From positions 1-7,700 of the forward strand of contig JAEDJH010000062.1 in NCBI GenBank assembly GCA_016296415.1: a stretch of DNA of 7,700 bases. Direction: 5' to 3'. Under the pieces are notes generated by a model. That model was not told the origin of the DNA. It ran no database searches and worked only from the letters and a program-made list of their open reading frames with translations. The stretch is from Clostridia bacterium (GTDB lineage Bacteria > Bacillota > Clostridia > Christensenellales > CAG-138). Position numbers and translations under genes: made by a program. How positions within the stretch are numbered: the stretch's first letter is position 1; each line of letters opens with the position of its first letter. Shown here piece after piece: positions 1 through 5,311 of the stretch.

Positions 1-30
1 GGCAAGTTGCCTTTGGGCAAGTTGCCTTTG
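1..30. repeat. Two tandem copies of a 15-bp palindromic unit
   Basis: The unit GGCAAGTTGCCTTTG occurs exactly twice, at 1-15 and 16-30, followed by GG that could begin a third copy. Each unit contains the near-palindrome GGCAA-G-TTGCC, so copy 1 (1-11) can pair with copy 2 (16-26) to give a hairpin with ten base pairs, one central mismatch and a four-base loop. It lies 3' of the tetR gene on the minus strand, so it could be part of that gene's transcript end. No T-tract is visible because the window starts here. The array may continue to the left. It could be a dispersed intergenic repeat or a terminator; the sequence alone does not decide. Confidence 0.6.
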
Positions 31-58
31 GGTGTTCCGCACCGAGGGGCTTTGCCGC

Positions 59-631
59 CTATAGGTCCTCTCTGACCCTCAAAAGGCGCATCGCCGCCGC
101 CTTGTCAACCGAAACGCCCATGCAATATGCCGCAGCGTATCCGTCCAGCACCACGAAAAACTGCTTTGCAAGCTCCCTGAGCTCCTTGTGAAGCCGTATC
201 GGAAGCTTCAGTATGCCCACATCGAGCATTACCGTCCACTCCTCGTATTTTTGCGCCATCCTTTCACGGATCGCACTTGTTTTTTTCATCGCATCCAGCA
301 AAAGCTCGGCATGGAGCCTCAGCATATCCTCCTCGGCGGTCAGCGCCTCAAACAGCGGATCGAGGGCGGCGCCGTCGTTTTTCTCCTTTGAAAGACCGGC
401 TATCCAGTTGAATATCGCATCGGTCGTATGCGCAAACGAAAGGTCGGCAACGGCGTTCACCAGCTCGTCCTTCGTGCGGTAATAGTAATATATCGTGCCC
501 TTGCTCAGCTTTGCGGCGGTGGAGATCTCCGCAAGCGAAGCCTCCGAAACGCCCCGTGAAACGATAAGGTCTATCGCCGTGCCGATTATCGCATCGTGAA
601 CGCTTTGATACCCACCGTGTTCTCTCGCCAT
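59..631 (-). CDS. TetR/AcrR-family transcriptional regulator
   Basis: This 190-residue protein has the usual TetR-family length and layout. Residues about 10-55 form the N-terminal DNA-binding domain with a helix-turn-helix: LAEISTAAKLSKGTIYYYY (33-51), followed by RTKDELV, the typical family signature. The remainder (about 60-190) would be the helical ligand-binding and dimerisation domain, which is too variable to predict an effector from. The start is supported by AAAGGGGAGG just upstream on the minus strand and by a well-spaced sigma-70-type promoter. The gene is divergent from the RNA methyltransferase gene across a 152-base gap. TetR proteins often repress themselves and a divergent neighbour, so the methyltransferase-lspA-rluD cluster or genes left of the window are candidate targets; this is inference. 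The family call is very secure, the function unknown. Confidence 0.95.
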   Translation of the reverse strand: MAREHGGYQSVHDAIIGTAIDLIVSRGVSEASLAEISTAAKLSKGTIYYYYRTKDELVNAVADLSFAHTTDAIFNWIAGLSKEKNDGAALDPLFEALTAEEDMLRLHAELLLDAMKKTSAIRERMAQKYEEWTVMLDVGILKLPIRLHKELRELAKQFFVVLDGYAAAYCMGVSVDKAAAMRLLRVREDL

Positions 632-664
632 TGACCTGCCTCCCCTTTAACGAATGCTTTTTTG

Positions 665-693
665 ATTATATAACATAAATTCCGCCGTTTCAA
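665..693 (-). promoter_or_regulatory. Promoter of the tetR-family gene
   Basis: Read on the minus strand, TTGAAA (688-693) and TATAAT (665-670) are separated by exactly 17 bases (671-687), a near-consensus sigma-70/SigA promoter. Transcription would begin at about 657-659, giving a leader of roughly 27 bases before the ATG at 631. The spacer holds one arm of a long-range inverted repeat (672-681), which is a position where a bound repressor would block RNA polymerase. Confidence 0.75.
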
Positions 694-736
694 CGCCGCG
701 GTTGCATAAAGGCGCAAACTGTGATAAATTTATGTT
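672..736. promoter_or_regulatory. Long-range inverted repeat in divergent promoter region, candidate operator pair
   Basis: AACATAAATT (672-681) is perfectly repeated in inverted orientation as AATTTATGTT (727-736), with 45 bases between the arms. The left arm sits in the spacer of the tetR promoter. The right arm lies where a plus-strand promoter would be expected for the methyltransferase gene. The arms are about 55 bp apart centre to centre, close to five helical turns, which would suit two bound protein copies on nearly the same face. Neither arm is itself palindromic, which is unusual for a TetR dimer site, so the assignment is tentative. Confidence 0.35.
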
Positions 737-783
737 GGGTGAGTTTGTTATGGCTCACAATTTTACAAGGGGTTTTTTGATTT

Positions 784-2337
784 ATGTATAAAATGACGGT
801 AAAAGAGGTTCGTGCGGAGCTTTTGAAGCCAAACGGGCAGGACAGGCTTGAGCGCAACCCCGATATATGCTTCGAGGCGCTTTGGACGCTTTACGAAAGG
901 GAGGACAATGCCGCCGCCTGCGGACTTTTGAGCCGCTTCGCCAAGAAAAAAAAGCTGCGTGACGAGCTTAACGCAAGGCTCTATGACCGCAGCCTGCTCT
1001 ACAACGGGCTTGCCGGCGATGACCCCAAGCGCAGAAAAAACTGTGCAAGGCTCATGGGTGCGCTCGAGGAGCCGAGGGATGTTAAAAAGCTGATTGCGGC
1101 GGCGGAGAAGGAAACTCACCGCTTCGTGAGACCGTCGATACTGCTTGCGCTCGGGATGCTCGGCGGCGATGAAGCACTCGAATTTTTGGAGCAATATACC
1201 GTTGCCCCCGCCGCCGACGAAAGCGAGAAAAAGCATGAGACCGCCGAAAGGGAGGCACTGCGCCTTGCCCTTGCGAAGGCACGCCCCGTGCAGAAGCGCA
1301 GCTTTGCCGGCTTTTCAAAGCCGCACGAGGTTGAGCTTCGCTGTGCAAAGCAGCTCGGCGCACAGCTTAAAGAGGAGCTTTCGGACCTCGGCATTGAGGT
1401 GAAAAAGCAATGGAGCGACGGCGTTTCGGTCGAAACCGACTCCCCACTCGGGCTGTTCGAGGCGAGGAGCTTTCACGAGATGCTGATACCGCTTGAAAAG
1501 AACGTGCGCCTTGACGAAAAGACCGTCGCCGCCTACGCAAAAAGCAGGCTGATCGCTCTTTTGGGCGAGTGCATAACGGGCGAAGCCCCCTACCGCTACA
1601 GGATAGAATGCAAGGGCGATTTCAAAAACAGGGCGGAAACGGCAAAGCGCATCGCAGACGCACTCGAATGTCCCGAGCTTCTCAACGCCCCGAGTGCATA
1701 CGACGCAGAGCTTCGCATCGAGAAGCAGCCCGATATGCCTGCCGGCAAATGCAGCCTCTACGTCAAGCTGTTCGTGATACCCGACACACGCTTCGATTAC
1801 AGGGTCGGCTCGCTGCCCGCCTCGATACACCCCGCCACCGCCGCAGGCGTGCTGCGCCTTGCAAGCGATTACCTCCGTGTGGGCGCAAGGGTGCTTGACC
1901 CGTTCTGCGGAAGCGGCACGATGCTCATTGAAAGAAGCTTTATGTCGCCCTGCGCCGCACTTACGGGCGTTGACATAACCCCGAAGGCGCTCGACGTTGC
2001 AAAGAAAAACGACGAGACCGCCGCCACGAATATCGAATTTGTCTGCAAGGACTGCTTAAAGTTCCGTGCCGAAAAGCCCTACGATGAGGTCATTGCCAAT
2101 ATGCCCTTCGGTAACCGTGTCGGCACCCACGAAAACAACGAAAGGCTTTACCGTGAGTTTTTGCCGAAGCTGACCGAGTGGCTCAAAACCGGCGGCATTG
2201 CCGTGCTTTACACGATGGAATACACGCTTTTGAAAAATCTTTTGCAGGAGTTTTCCGGCGGTCTGGAGCTTGTTTCACGCTCACGCACGGAGGCAGGCGG
2301 GCTTACCCCCACGGTATTCATTTTGAAAAAGGTTTGA
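784..2337 (+). CDS. Class I SAM-dependent RNA methyltransferase (Trm14/UPF0020 type) with HEAT-like N-terminus
   Basis: This 517-residue protein is predicted to methylate RNA using S-adenosylmethionine. Residues about 1-165 are helical and HEAT-like (for example RPSILLALGMLGGDEALEFL, 116-135). A middle part (about 175-340) resembles the THUMP-like RNA-binding region of Trm14/RlmL relatives. The catalytic Rossmann domain covers about 345-517. SAM-binding motif I is DPFCGSGTMLIE (372-383), motif II contains GVDITP (395-400), and catalytic motif IV is NMPFG (439-443), the N/D-x-P-F/Y-G form of guanine-N2 RNA methyltransferases. The substrate (a tRNA or rRNA guanine) cannot be fixed from sequence. 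AAGGGG (767-772) lies 11 bases before the first ATG, which favours 784 over the ATG at 793. Only weak promoter candidates are visible upstream (TTGCAT 702-707 with TAAATT 725-730). It is probably the first gene of a cluster with lspA and rluD. The enzyme class is secure; the exact target is not. Confidence 0.9.
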   Translation: MYKMTVKEVRAELLKPNGQDRLERNPDICFEALWTLYEREDNAAACGLLSRFAKKKKLRDELNARLYDRSLLYNGLAGDDPKRRKNCARLMGALEEPRDVKKLIAAAEKETHRFVRPSILLALGMLGGDEALEFLEQYTVAPAADESEKKHETAEREALRLALAKARPVQKRSFAGFSKPHEVELRCAKQLGAQLKEELSDLGIEVKKQWSDGVSVETDSPLGLFEARSFHEMLIPLEKNVRLDEKTVAAYAKSRLIALLGECITGEAPYRYRIECKGDFKNRAETAKRIADALECPELLNAPSAYDAELRIEKQPDMPAGKCSLYVKLFVIPDTRFDYRVGSLPASIHPATAAGVLRLASDYLRVGARVLDPFCGSGTMLIERSFMSPCAALTGVDITPKALDVAKKNDETAATNIEFVCKDCLKFRAEKPYDEVIANMPFGNRVGTHENNERLYREFLPKLTEWLKTGGIAVLYTMEYTLLKNLLQEFSGGLELVSRSRTEAGGLTPTVFILKKV

Positions 2338-2384
2338 TGAAGGCGCTTTCCATGACGGAATACACGCTTTTGAAAAAGGTATAG
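2337..2384 (+). CDS. Possible 15-codon peptide echoing the methyltransferase C-terminus
   Basis: An ATG overlaps the methyltransferase stop codon (TGATG at 2335-2339) and opens a frame encoding MKALSMTEYTLLKKV before TAG. TEYTLLK closely repeats MEYTLLK of the upstream enzyme (residues 478-484), and the ending LKKV copies that enzyme's last four residues. At DNA level 21 bases are identical (2217-2237 and 2357-2377), and TTTTGAAAAAGGT occurs at both 2321-2333 and 2368-2380. The simplest reading is a decayed partial duplication of the gene's 3' end. A translationally coupled peptide, or a role in carrying ribosomes on to lspA, is possible but unproven. Confidence 0.25.
   Translation: MKALSMTEYTLLKKV
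2357..2377 (+). repeat. Direct repeat of methyltransferase gene 3' segment
   Basis: These 21 bases are an exact second copy of 2217-2237, inside the methyltransferase coding region. The copy begins GGAATACACG and ends in TTTTGAAAAA. It lies 20-40 bases after the stop codon, between the methyltransferase and lspA. The following GGT extends a second match to the true gene end (2321-2333), so the segment looks like a junction of two duplicated pieces. Confidence 0.85.
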
Positions 2385-2397
2385 AAAGGTACGCTGT

Positions 2398-2904
2398 ATG
2401 CTCGAACTGATAATAATTGCGGCGGTGATCGCCGCCGACCAGGTGACAAAGCTGCTGACGGTCAAATTTCTGCCGAACGTGGGCGATACTTTTCCGCTCA
2501 TCGAGGATTTTTTCCACTTCACCTATGTTGAAAACAGGGGTGCGGCGTTCGGAATGCTCCAAAATTCCACGCTGATACTCACCATCGCCTCCGCCGTTCT
2601 CTGCATAGTGCTTGCCGCAATACTGATAACAAAGCGCAGGCACAAATTCGCCATGCCGAAAACCGTTTCCGTCTGTGCCGCACTCGTGCTTGCGGGCGGC
2701 ATCGGCAACCTTATCGACAGGGTATGGCTGGGCTATGTTCGGGATATGCTCGACTTTCGCGCAATAAACTTTGCCGTGTTCAACGTTGCCGACAGCGCCG
2801 TTACCGTCGGTGCGATACTTTTTGCGGTTTATATGCTGTTTTTCAAAAACGGCAGGAGCTACATCCATGACATCTTGACGGATAAAACGGAGGACAAAAA
2901 ATGA
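2398..2904 (+). CDS. lspA: Lipoprotein signal peptidase (signal peptidase II)
   Basis: LspA is the aspartic membrane protease that removes signal peptides from diacylglyceryl-modified prolipoproteins in the cytoplasmic membrane. The 168-residue length fits the family. All conserved blocks are present: DQVTK (14-18) at the end of the first membrane helix, VENRGAAFG (44-52), GGIGNLIDR (100-108) and FNVADS (128-133). The catalytic aspartates are expected to be D107 and D132. Four hydrophobic segments lie at about 2-21, 57-77, 91-106 and 127-149, with a charged cytoplasmic tail. GAAAGG (2384-2389) lies 8 bases before the ATG. The stop overlaps the rluD start in ATGA, indicating translational coupling. 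The lspA-rluD order is common in Bacillota. Confidence 0.97.
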   Translation: MLELIIIAAVIAADQVTKLLTVKFLPNVGDTFPLIEDFFHFTYVENRGAAFGMLQNSTLILTIASAVLCIVLAAILITKRRHKFAMPKTVSVCAALVLAGGIGNLIDRVWLGYVRDMLDFRAINFAVFNVADSAVTVGAILFAVYMLFFKNGRSYIHDILTDKTEDKK

Positions 2905-3869
2905 CCACGGACGGCGTGACGGTCGATACCGAGTTTTCCCCCTCGCTTGAGGAGGAGAGCCTGCTTTTCACCTGCGCCGAAGCCGGTGAAAGGCTCGACG
3001 TGTTTTTGACCGCACGCACGGAGCTTACACGCTCGTTCATAAAAAAGCTGACGGAATCCGGCGACGTGCTCGTGAACGGCTCCCCCGTCAAGTCGGGAAC
3101 AAAGCTAAAAAAAGGGGATTCGGTGGAGCTTGTACTGCCGCCGCCCGAGCCCGTGGGCATTATGCCCGCAGATATTCCGATAAACATAGTTTTTGAGGAT
3201 GAGCATATCGCCGTCATCGACAAGGAAAAGGGCATGGTGGTGCATCCTGCGCCCGGGCATACGGACGATACGCTCGTGAATGCGCTCATGTTCCGCTTAA
3301 AAGACCTTTCGGGCATAGGCGGAGAGCTGCGCCCGGGTATCGTTCACAGGATAGACAGGCTTACGTCGGGGCTTATAGTCGTAGCAAAAAACGACGCCGC
3401 ACACAATGACCTTGCACGGCAGATAAAGGAGCATTCGGCACGGCGCACCTATATTGCGCTCGTCGAAGGGAATTTTCGTGAGGATTCCGGCACGGTGAAC
3501 GCCCCCATCGCAAGGCACCGCACGGACAGGAAGAAAATGGCGGTCGATCCCTCGGGACGTGACGCCGTTACGCACTGGGAGGTGCTTCGGCGCTTCGGTC
3601 AAAGAACGCTGCTTCGTGTCCGCCTCGAAACGGGCAGGACGCATCAGATAAGGGTGCACATGGCGCACATCAAGCATCCCGTCACCGGCGACGACGTTTA
3701 CGGAAAGGCCGCACCGCGGCTCGACGGGCAGGCGCTCCATGCGTCAAGGCTTGAGCTTACGCATCCCGCTACGGGCGAGCGAATGGAGTTTCGTGCGAAG
3801 CTGCCCGAGTGGTTTGCGGCGGAGCTTCTGCGTTTGGGAATGAGTGAAGACGAAATAAACGGGATTTGA
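2901..3869 (+). CDS. rluD: RluA/RluD-family rRNA pseudouridine synthase
   Basis: The enzyme isomerises specific uridines, in the E. coli family member RluD those in helix 69 of 23S rRNA, to pseudouridine. The 322-residue length matches RluD (about 326). Residues about 28-80 form an S4 RNA-binding domain (RLDVFLTARTELTRSFIKKL, 31-50). The catalytic domain follows, with HRIDRLTSG (149-157), the HRLDxxTSG motif whose aspartate D152 is the expected nucleophile. GRTHQIRVHM (245-254) is the conserved C-terminal motif. The first 25 residues are an acidic extension. GGAGG (2889-2893), 7 bases before the ATG, supports this start, and the ATGA overlap couples it to lspA. The family is certain; RluD-type genes often occur in several copies in Bacillota, so the exact rRNA site is inferred. 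Confidence 0.93.
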   Translation: MTTDGVTVDTEFSPSLEEESLLFTCAEAGERLDVFLTARTELTRSFIKKLTESGDVLVNGSPVKSGTKLKKGDSVELVLPPPEPVGIMPADIPINIVFEDEHIAVIDKEKGMVVHPAPGHTDDTLVNALMFRLKDLSGIGGELRPGIVHRIDRLTSGLIVVAKNDAAHNDLARQIKEHSARRTYIALVEGNFREDSGTVNAPIARHRTDRKKMAVDPSGRDAVTHWEVLRRFGQRTLLRVRLETGRTHQIRVHMAHIKHPVTGDDVYGKAAPRLDGQALHASRLELTHPATGERMEFRAKLPEWFAAELLRLGMSEDEINGI

Positions 3870-3897
3870 GCGTAAAGGTTTTTTTAAGTGACTTTCG

Positions 3898-3915
3898 GGG
3901 CTTCGGCCCTTTTTT
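3898..3915 (+). terminator. UUCG-tetraloop intrinsic terminator after rluD
   Basis: GGGC (3898-3901), loop TTCG (3902-3905) and GCCC (3906-3909) form a short, very stable hairpin directly followed by six T (3910-3915). It begins 28 bases after the rluD stop, so it most likely ends the methyltransferase-lspA-rluD transcript. The stem is only four to five base pairs, so readthrough into the larger element downstream is possible. Confidence 0.7.
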
Positions 3916-3928
3916 GCGGAGAAAAAAA

Positions 3929-4020
3929 GGGGGGGTGGGGCGGCGGAGCCACGGCTTCGCCGTGGCGGAGGCGGCGCAGCCGCCGGGTGGGCGCAGCCCA
4001 CCGCCGCCGCCCCCCCCACT
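3929..4020. repeat. GC-rich three-hairpin element (stem closing a multiloop), also minus-strand terminator
   Basis: An outer stem, GGGGCGGCGG (3937-3946) with CCGCCGCCCC (4004-4013) extended by four G-C pairs past a bulged T, encloses three perfect hairpins: 3948-3966 (8-bp stem, loop TTC), 3970-3984 (6-bp stem, loop GCA) and 3986-4002 (7-bp stem, loop GCA). The whole folds as a cloverleaf-like four-way junction. On the minus strand it is followed at once by seven T (complement of A at 3922-3928), so it should terminate the small convergent gene that ends at 4020. CCCTTTTTT (3907-3915) also pairs with AAAAAAGGG (3923-3931), nesting it with the rluD terminator. Arrays of similar GC hairpins are often dispersed intergenic repeats, but copy number cannot be seen here. 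Confidence 0.75.
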
Positions 4021-4322
4021 CACCCATCGAACCTCTCATCCGCCTTCATGCCGAAAACCCTGTAAACATAATGCGAAAACGCCTTGTCGCCCTCGCCCGT
4101 TTCATACTCCACCGAATACCCTGCACCGACAAGCCGCCCGTCAAGCTCCTTCGCCTGCACCTCGGCGCAAAAAAGCGGTCTGTCGAAATTCCGTATCCTC
4201 ATGTAATCGGCAAGCCCTATCGCCGCCCACAAAAGCAGCAGGATAAGGACGGCGTTCAGCACCTTTTTTGCGTTCTCCGGCTTTTTCTCCTTCATGCCGC
4301 TGTCCTTTTCGAAAAATTCCAT
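4020..4322 (-). CDS. Small single-pass membrane-anchored protein of unknown function
   Basis: This 100-residue protein has a lysine-rich N-terminus, one strong membrane helix (about 21-40, VLNAVLILLLLWAAIGLADY) and a polar domain of about 60 residues, probably outside the membrane. The arrangement FDRPLF...DGRLVGAGYSVEYE...HYVYRVFG is reminiscent, from memory, of short anchored hypothetical proteins common in Clostridia and Bacilli, but I cannot name the family. Two starts are possible. The ATG at 4322 has GGGGGA seven bases upstream. The ATG at 4295 (residue 10, MKEKKPEN) has AAAGGA seven bases upstream and gives a more typical N-terminus. A good -10 box lies at 4357-4362. The gene is convergent with rluD and divergent from ecfA1. 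Its 3' end abuts the hairpin element. Confidence 0.75.
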   Translation of the reverse strand: MEFFEKDSGMKEKKPENAKKVLNAVLILLLLWAAIGLADYMRIRNFDRPLFCAEVQAKELDGRLVGAGYSVEYETGEGDKAFSHYVYRVFGMKADERFDG

Positions 4323-4356
4323 ATTCCTGTCCCCCGATTATCGTGCGTTTTTCTCA

Positions 4357-4385
4357 ATTATACCTCGTTTTGCTTGATTTTGCCA
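4357..4385 (-). promoter_or_regulatory. Promoter of the small membrane protein gene
   Basis: On the minus strand a perfect TATAAT (4357-4362) lies 17 bases from TGGCAA (4380-4385), a weak -35. Transcription would begin near 4350, about 28 bases before the ATG at 4322. The -35 lies inside the spacer of the opposing ecf promoter (4374-4402), so the two promoters overlap and RNA polymerase could probably not occupy both at once. Confidence 0.5.
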
Positions 4386-4402
4386 CCCCGATGGGATATA
4401 CT
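4374..4402 (+). promoter_or_regulatory. Promoter of the ecfA1-ecfA2-ecfT operon
   Basis: TTGATT (4374-4379) and TATACT (4397-4402) are separated by exactly 17 bases, a good sigma-70/SigA match (4/6 and 5/6). The predicted start is about 4408-4410, leaving a 5' leader of about 57 bases. It overlaps the divergent promoter of the small membrane protein gene, and its -10 is covered by a dyad (4398-4418). Confidence 0.7.
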
Positions 4403-4418
4403 GATAAATTGACAGTAT
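4398..4418. promoter_or_regulatory. Dyad over the ecf promoter -10/start site, candidate operator
   Basis: ATACTG (4398-4403) and CAGTAT (4413-4418) form a perfect inverted repeat with a nine-base AT-rich centre, total span 21 bp. It covers the -10 box and the predicted transcription start, the classical position for a repressor. A third TACTG occurs at 4434-4438. The binding protein is unknown; the ATTGACAGTA side can alternatively be used in RNA pairing. Confidence 0.45.
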
Positions 4419-4447
4419 GCGCCTGAAATGCCTTACTGTCGGTCAAT
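4408..4447 (+). promoter_or_regulatory. 5' leader hairpin of the ecf operon
   Basis: GACAGTA (4411-4417) pairs perfectly with TACTGTC (4434-4440) around a 16-base loop. ATTGAC (4408-4413) can instead pair with GTCAAT (4442-4447). The two pairings share GAC and exclude each other. The structure starts at or next to the predicted transcription start and ends shortly before the ribosome binding site AGAGGA (4453-4458). No known riboswitch consensus is recognisable and the leader is too short for most. It may stabilise the 5' end or modulate initiation. Confidence 0.4.
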
Positions 4448-4465
4448 CCTCAAGAGGAAGCGAAA

Positions 4466-5311
4466 ATGATAGAAATTAAAAATATAACCTACCGCTACGA
4501 TGCCGAAACCGATTCGGAAGGTCCTTCCCCGTCCGCTCCGGCGGTGGACGGTCTTTCGCTGACGATAAACGACGGCGAGACGGTCTGCATCGTGGGACAT
4601 AACGGAAGCGGCAAAAGCACCGTCGCAAAGCACATAAACGGTCTGCTCCTCCCCACGGAGGGCGACGTTATCGTTGACGGAATGAACACCCGTGACGAAA
4701 GCAGCCTGCTCGAAATAAGAAAGCGTGTCGGCATGGTGTTTCAAAACCCCGACAATCAGATAGTCACCACCGTCGTCGAGGAGGACGTGGGCTTCGGGCC
4801 CGAAAACCTCGGCGTGCCGTCGGAGGCGATATGGGAGCGTGTTGACGAGGCGCTTGAGCTTGTCGGCATGACCGAATACAGAAAAAGTGCGCCGCACATG
4901 CTCTCCGGCGGACAAAAGCAGCGCATAGCCATTGCCGGAATGCTCGCAATGCACCCGAAGATGCTCGTTTTGGACGAGGCGACTGCAATGCTCGACCCCG
5001 CAGGGCGCAAGGAGGTGCTTTCCATAGTGCGCCGGCTCAATAAGGAACGGGGCATGACCGTCATAATGATAACCCAATATATGGAGGAAGCGTCCGAGTG
5101 CGACCGCATGGCGGTCATGTCGGGCGGAAAGCTGTTCATGCAGGGTACGCCCTCCGAGGTGTTTGCCCGCGGCGACGAGCTGAGGAGCATCGGGCTGGAC
5201 GTGCCGGCGGCGGTGAGGGTATGCGAACGGCTGAGGGCAGGCGGACTCGATATTCCCCGTTTGCCCGTGACGGTTGAGGAGGCGGCGGAAACGATATGTC
5301 GATTGTTGTAA
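4466..5311 (+). CDS. ecfA1: Energy-coupling factor transporter ATPase EcfA1 (CbiO-type)
   Basis: EcfA1 pairs with EcfA2 on the cytoplasmic face of EcfT and hydrolyses ATP to drive vitamin or metal uptake through exchangeable S components. The 281 residues show Walker A GHNGSGKST (44-52), Q-loop VFQNPDNQ with Q93, signature LSGGQKQR (146-153), Walker B MLVLDE (166-171) with catalytic E171, and D-loop MLDP (175-178). The switch-histidine position reads ITQYMEEA: residue 204 is Gln (codon CAA at 5075-5077) where ABC ATPases normally have His. This suggests that the site using EcfA1's own Walker motifs is impaired. Residues 13-25 (acidic, Pro/Ser-rich) are a small insertion before the first core strand. 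The start has AGAGGA seven bases upstream. The gene overlaps ecfA2 by 16 nt. Confidence 0.95.
   Translation: MIEIKNITYRYDAETDSEGPSPSAPAVDGLSLTINDGETVCIVGHNGSGKSTVAKHINGLLLPTEGDVIVDGMNTRDESSLLEIRKRVGMVFQNPDNQIVTTVVEEDVGFGPENLGVPSEAIWERVDEALELVGMTEYRKSAPHMLSGGQKQRIAIAGMLAMHPKMLVLDEATAMLDPAGRKEVLSIVRRLNKERGMTVIMITQYMEEASECDRMAVMSGGKLFMQGTPSEVFARGDELRSIGLDVPAAVRVCERLRAGGLDIPRLPVTVEEAAETICRLL

Noticed and set aside
2281..2868. Long minus-strand open frame of 195 codons opposite lspA
   Set aside because: It lies antisense to lspA, which has every family motif. Such frames are common shadows in this codon usage, and no ribosome binding site or recognisable domain supports it.
3866..4412. Plus-strand open frames running through the GC-rich hairpin region
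   Set aside because: The translations are Pro/Arg/Gly low complexity from the hairpin element, then run antisense to the small membrane protein gene. No good start context is seen.
4408..4465. Vitamin or metal riboswitch before ecfA1
   Set aside because: The leader is only about 57 bases, and no conserved TPP, FMN, cobalamin, folate or preQ1 core could be recognised. Only simple stems are seen.
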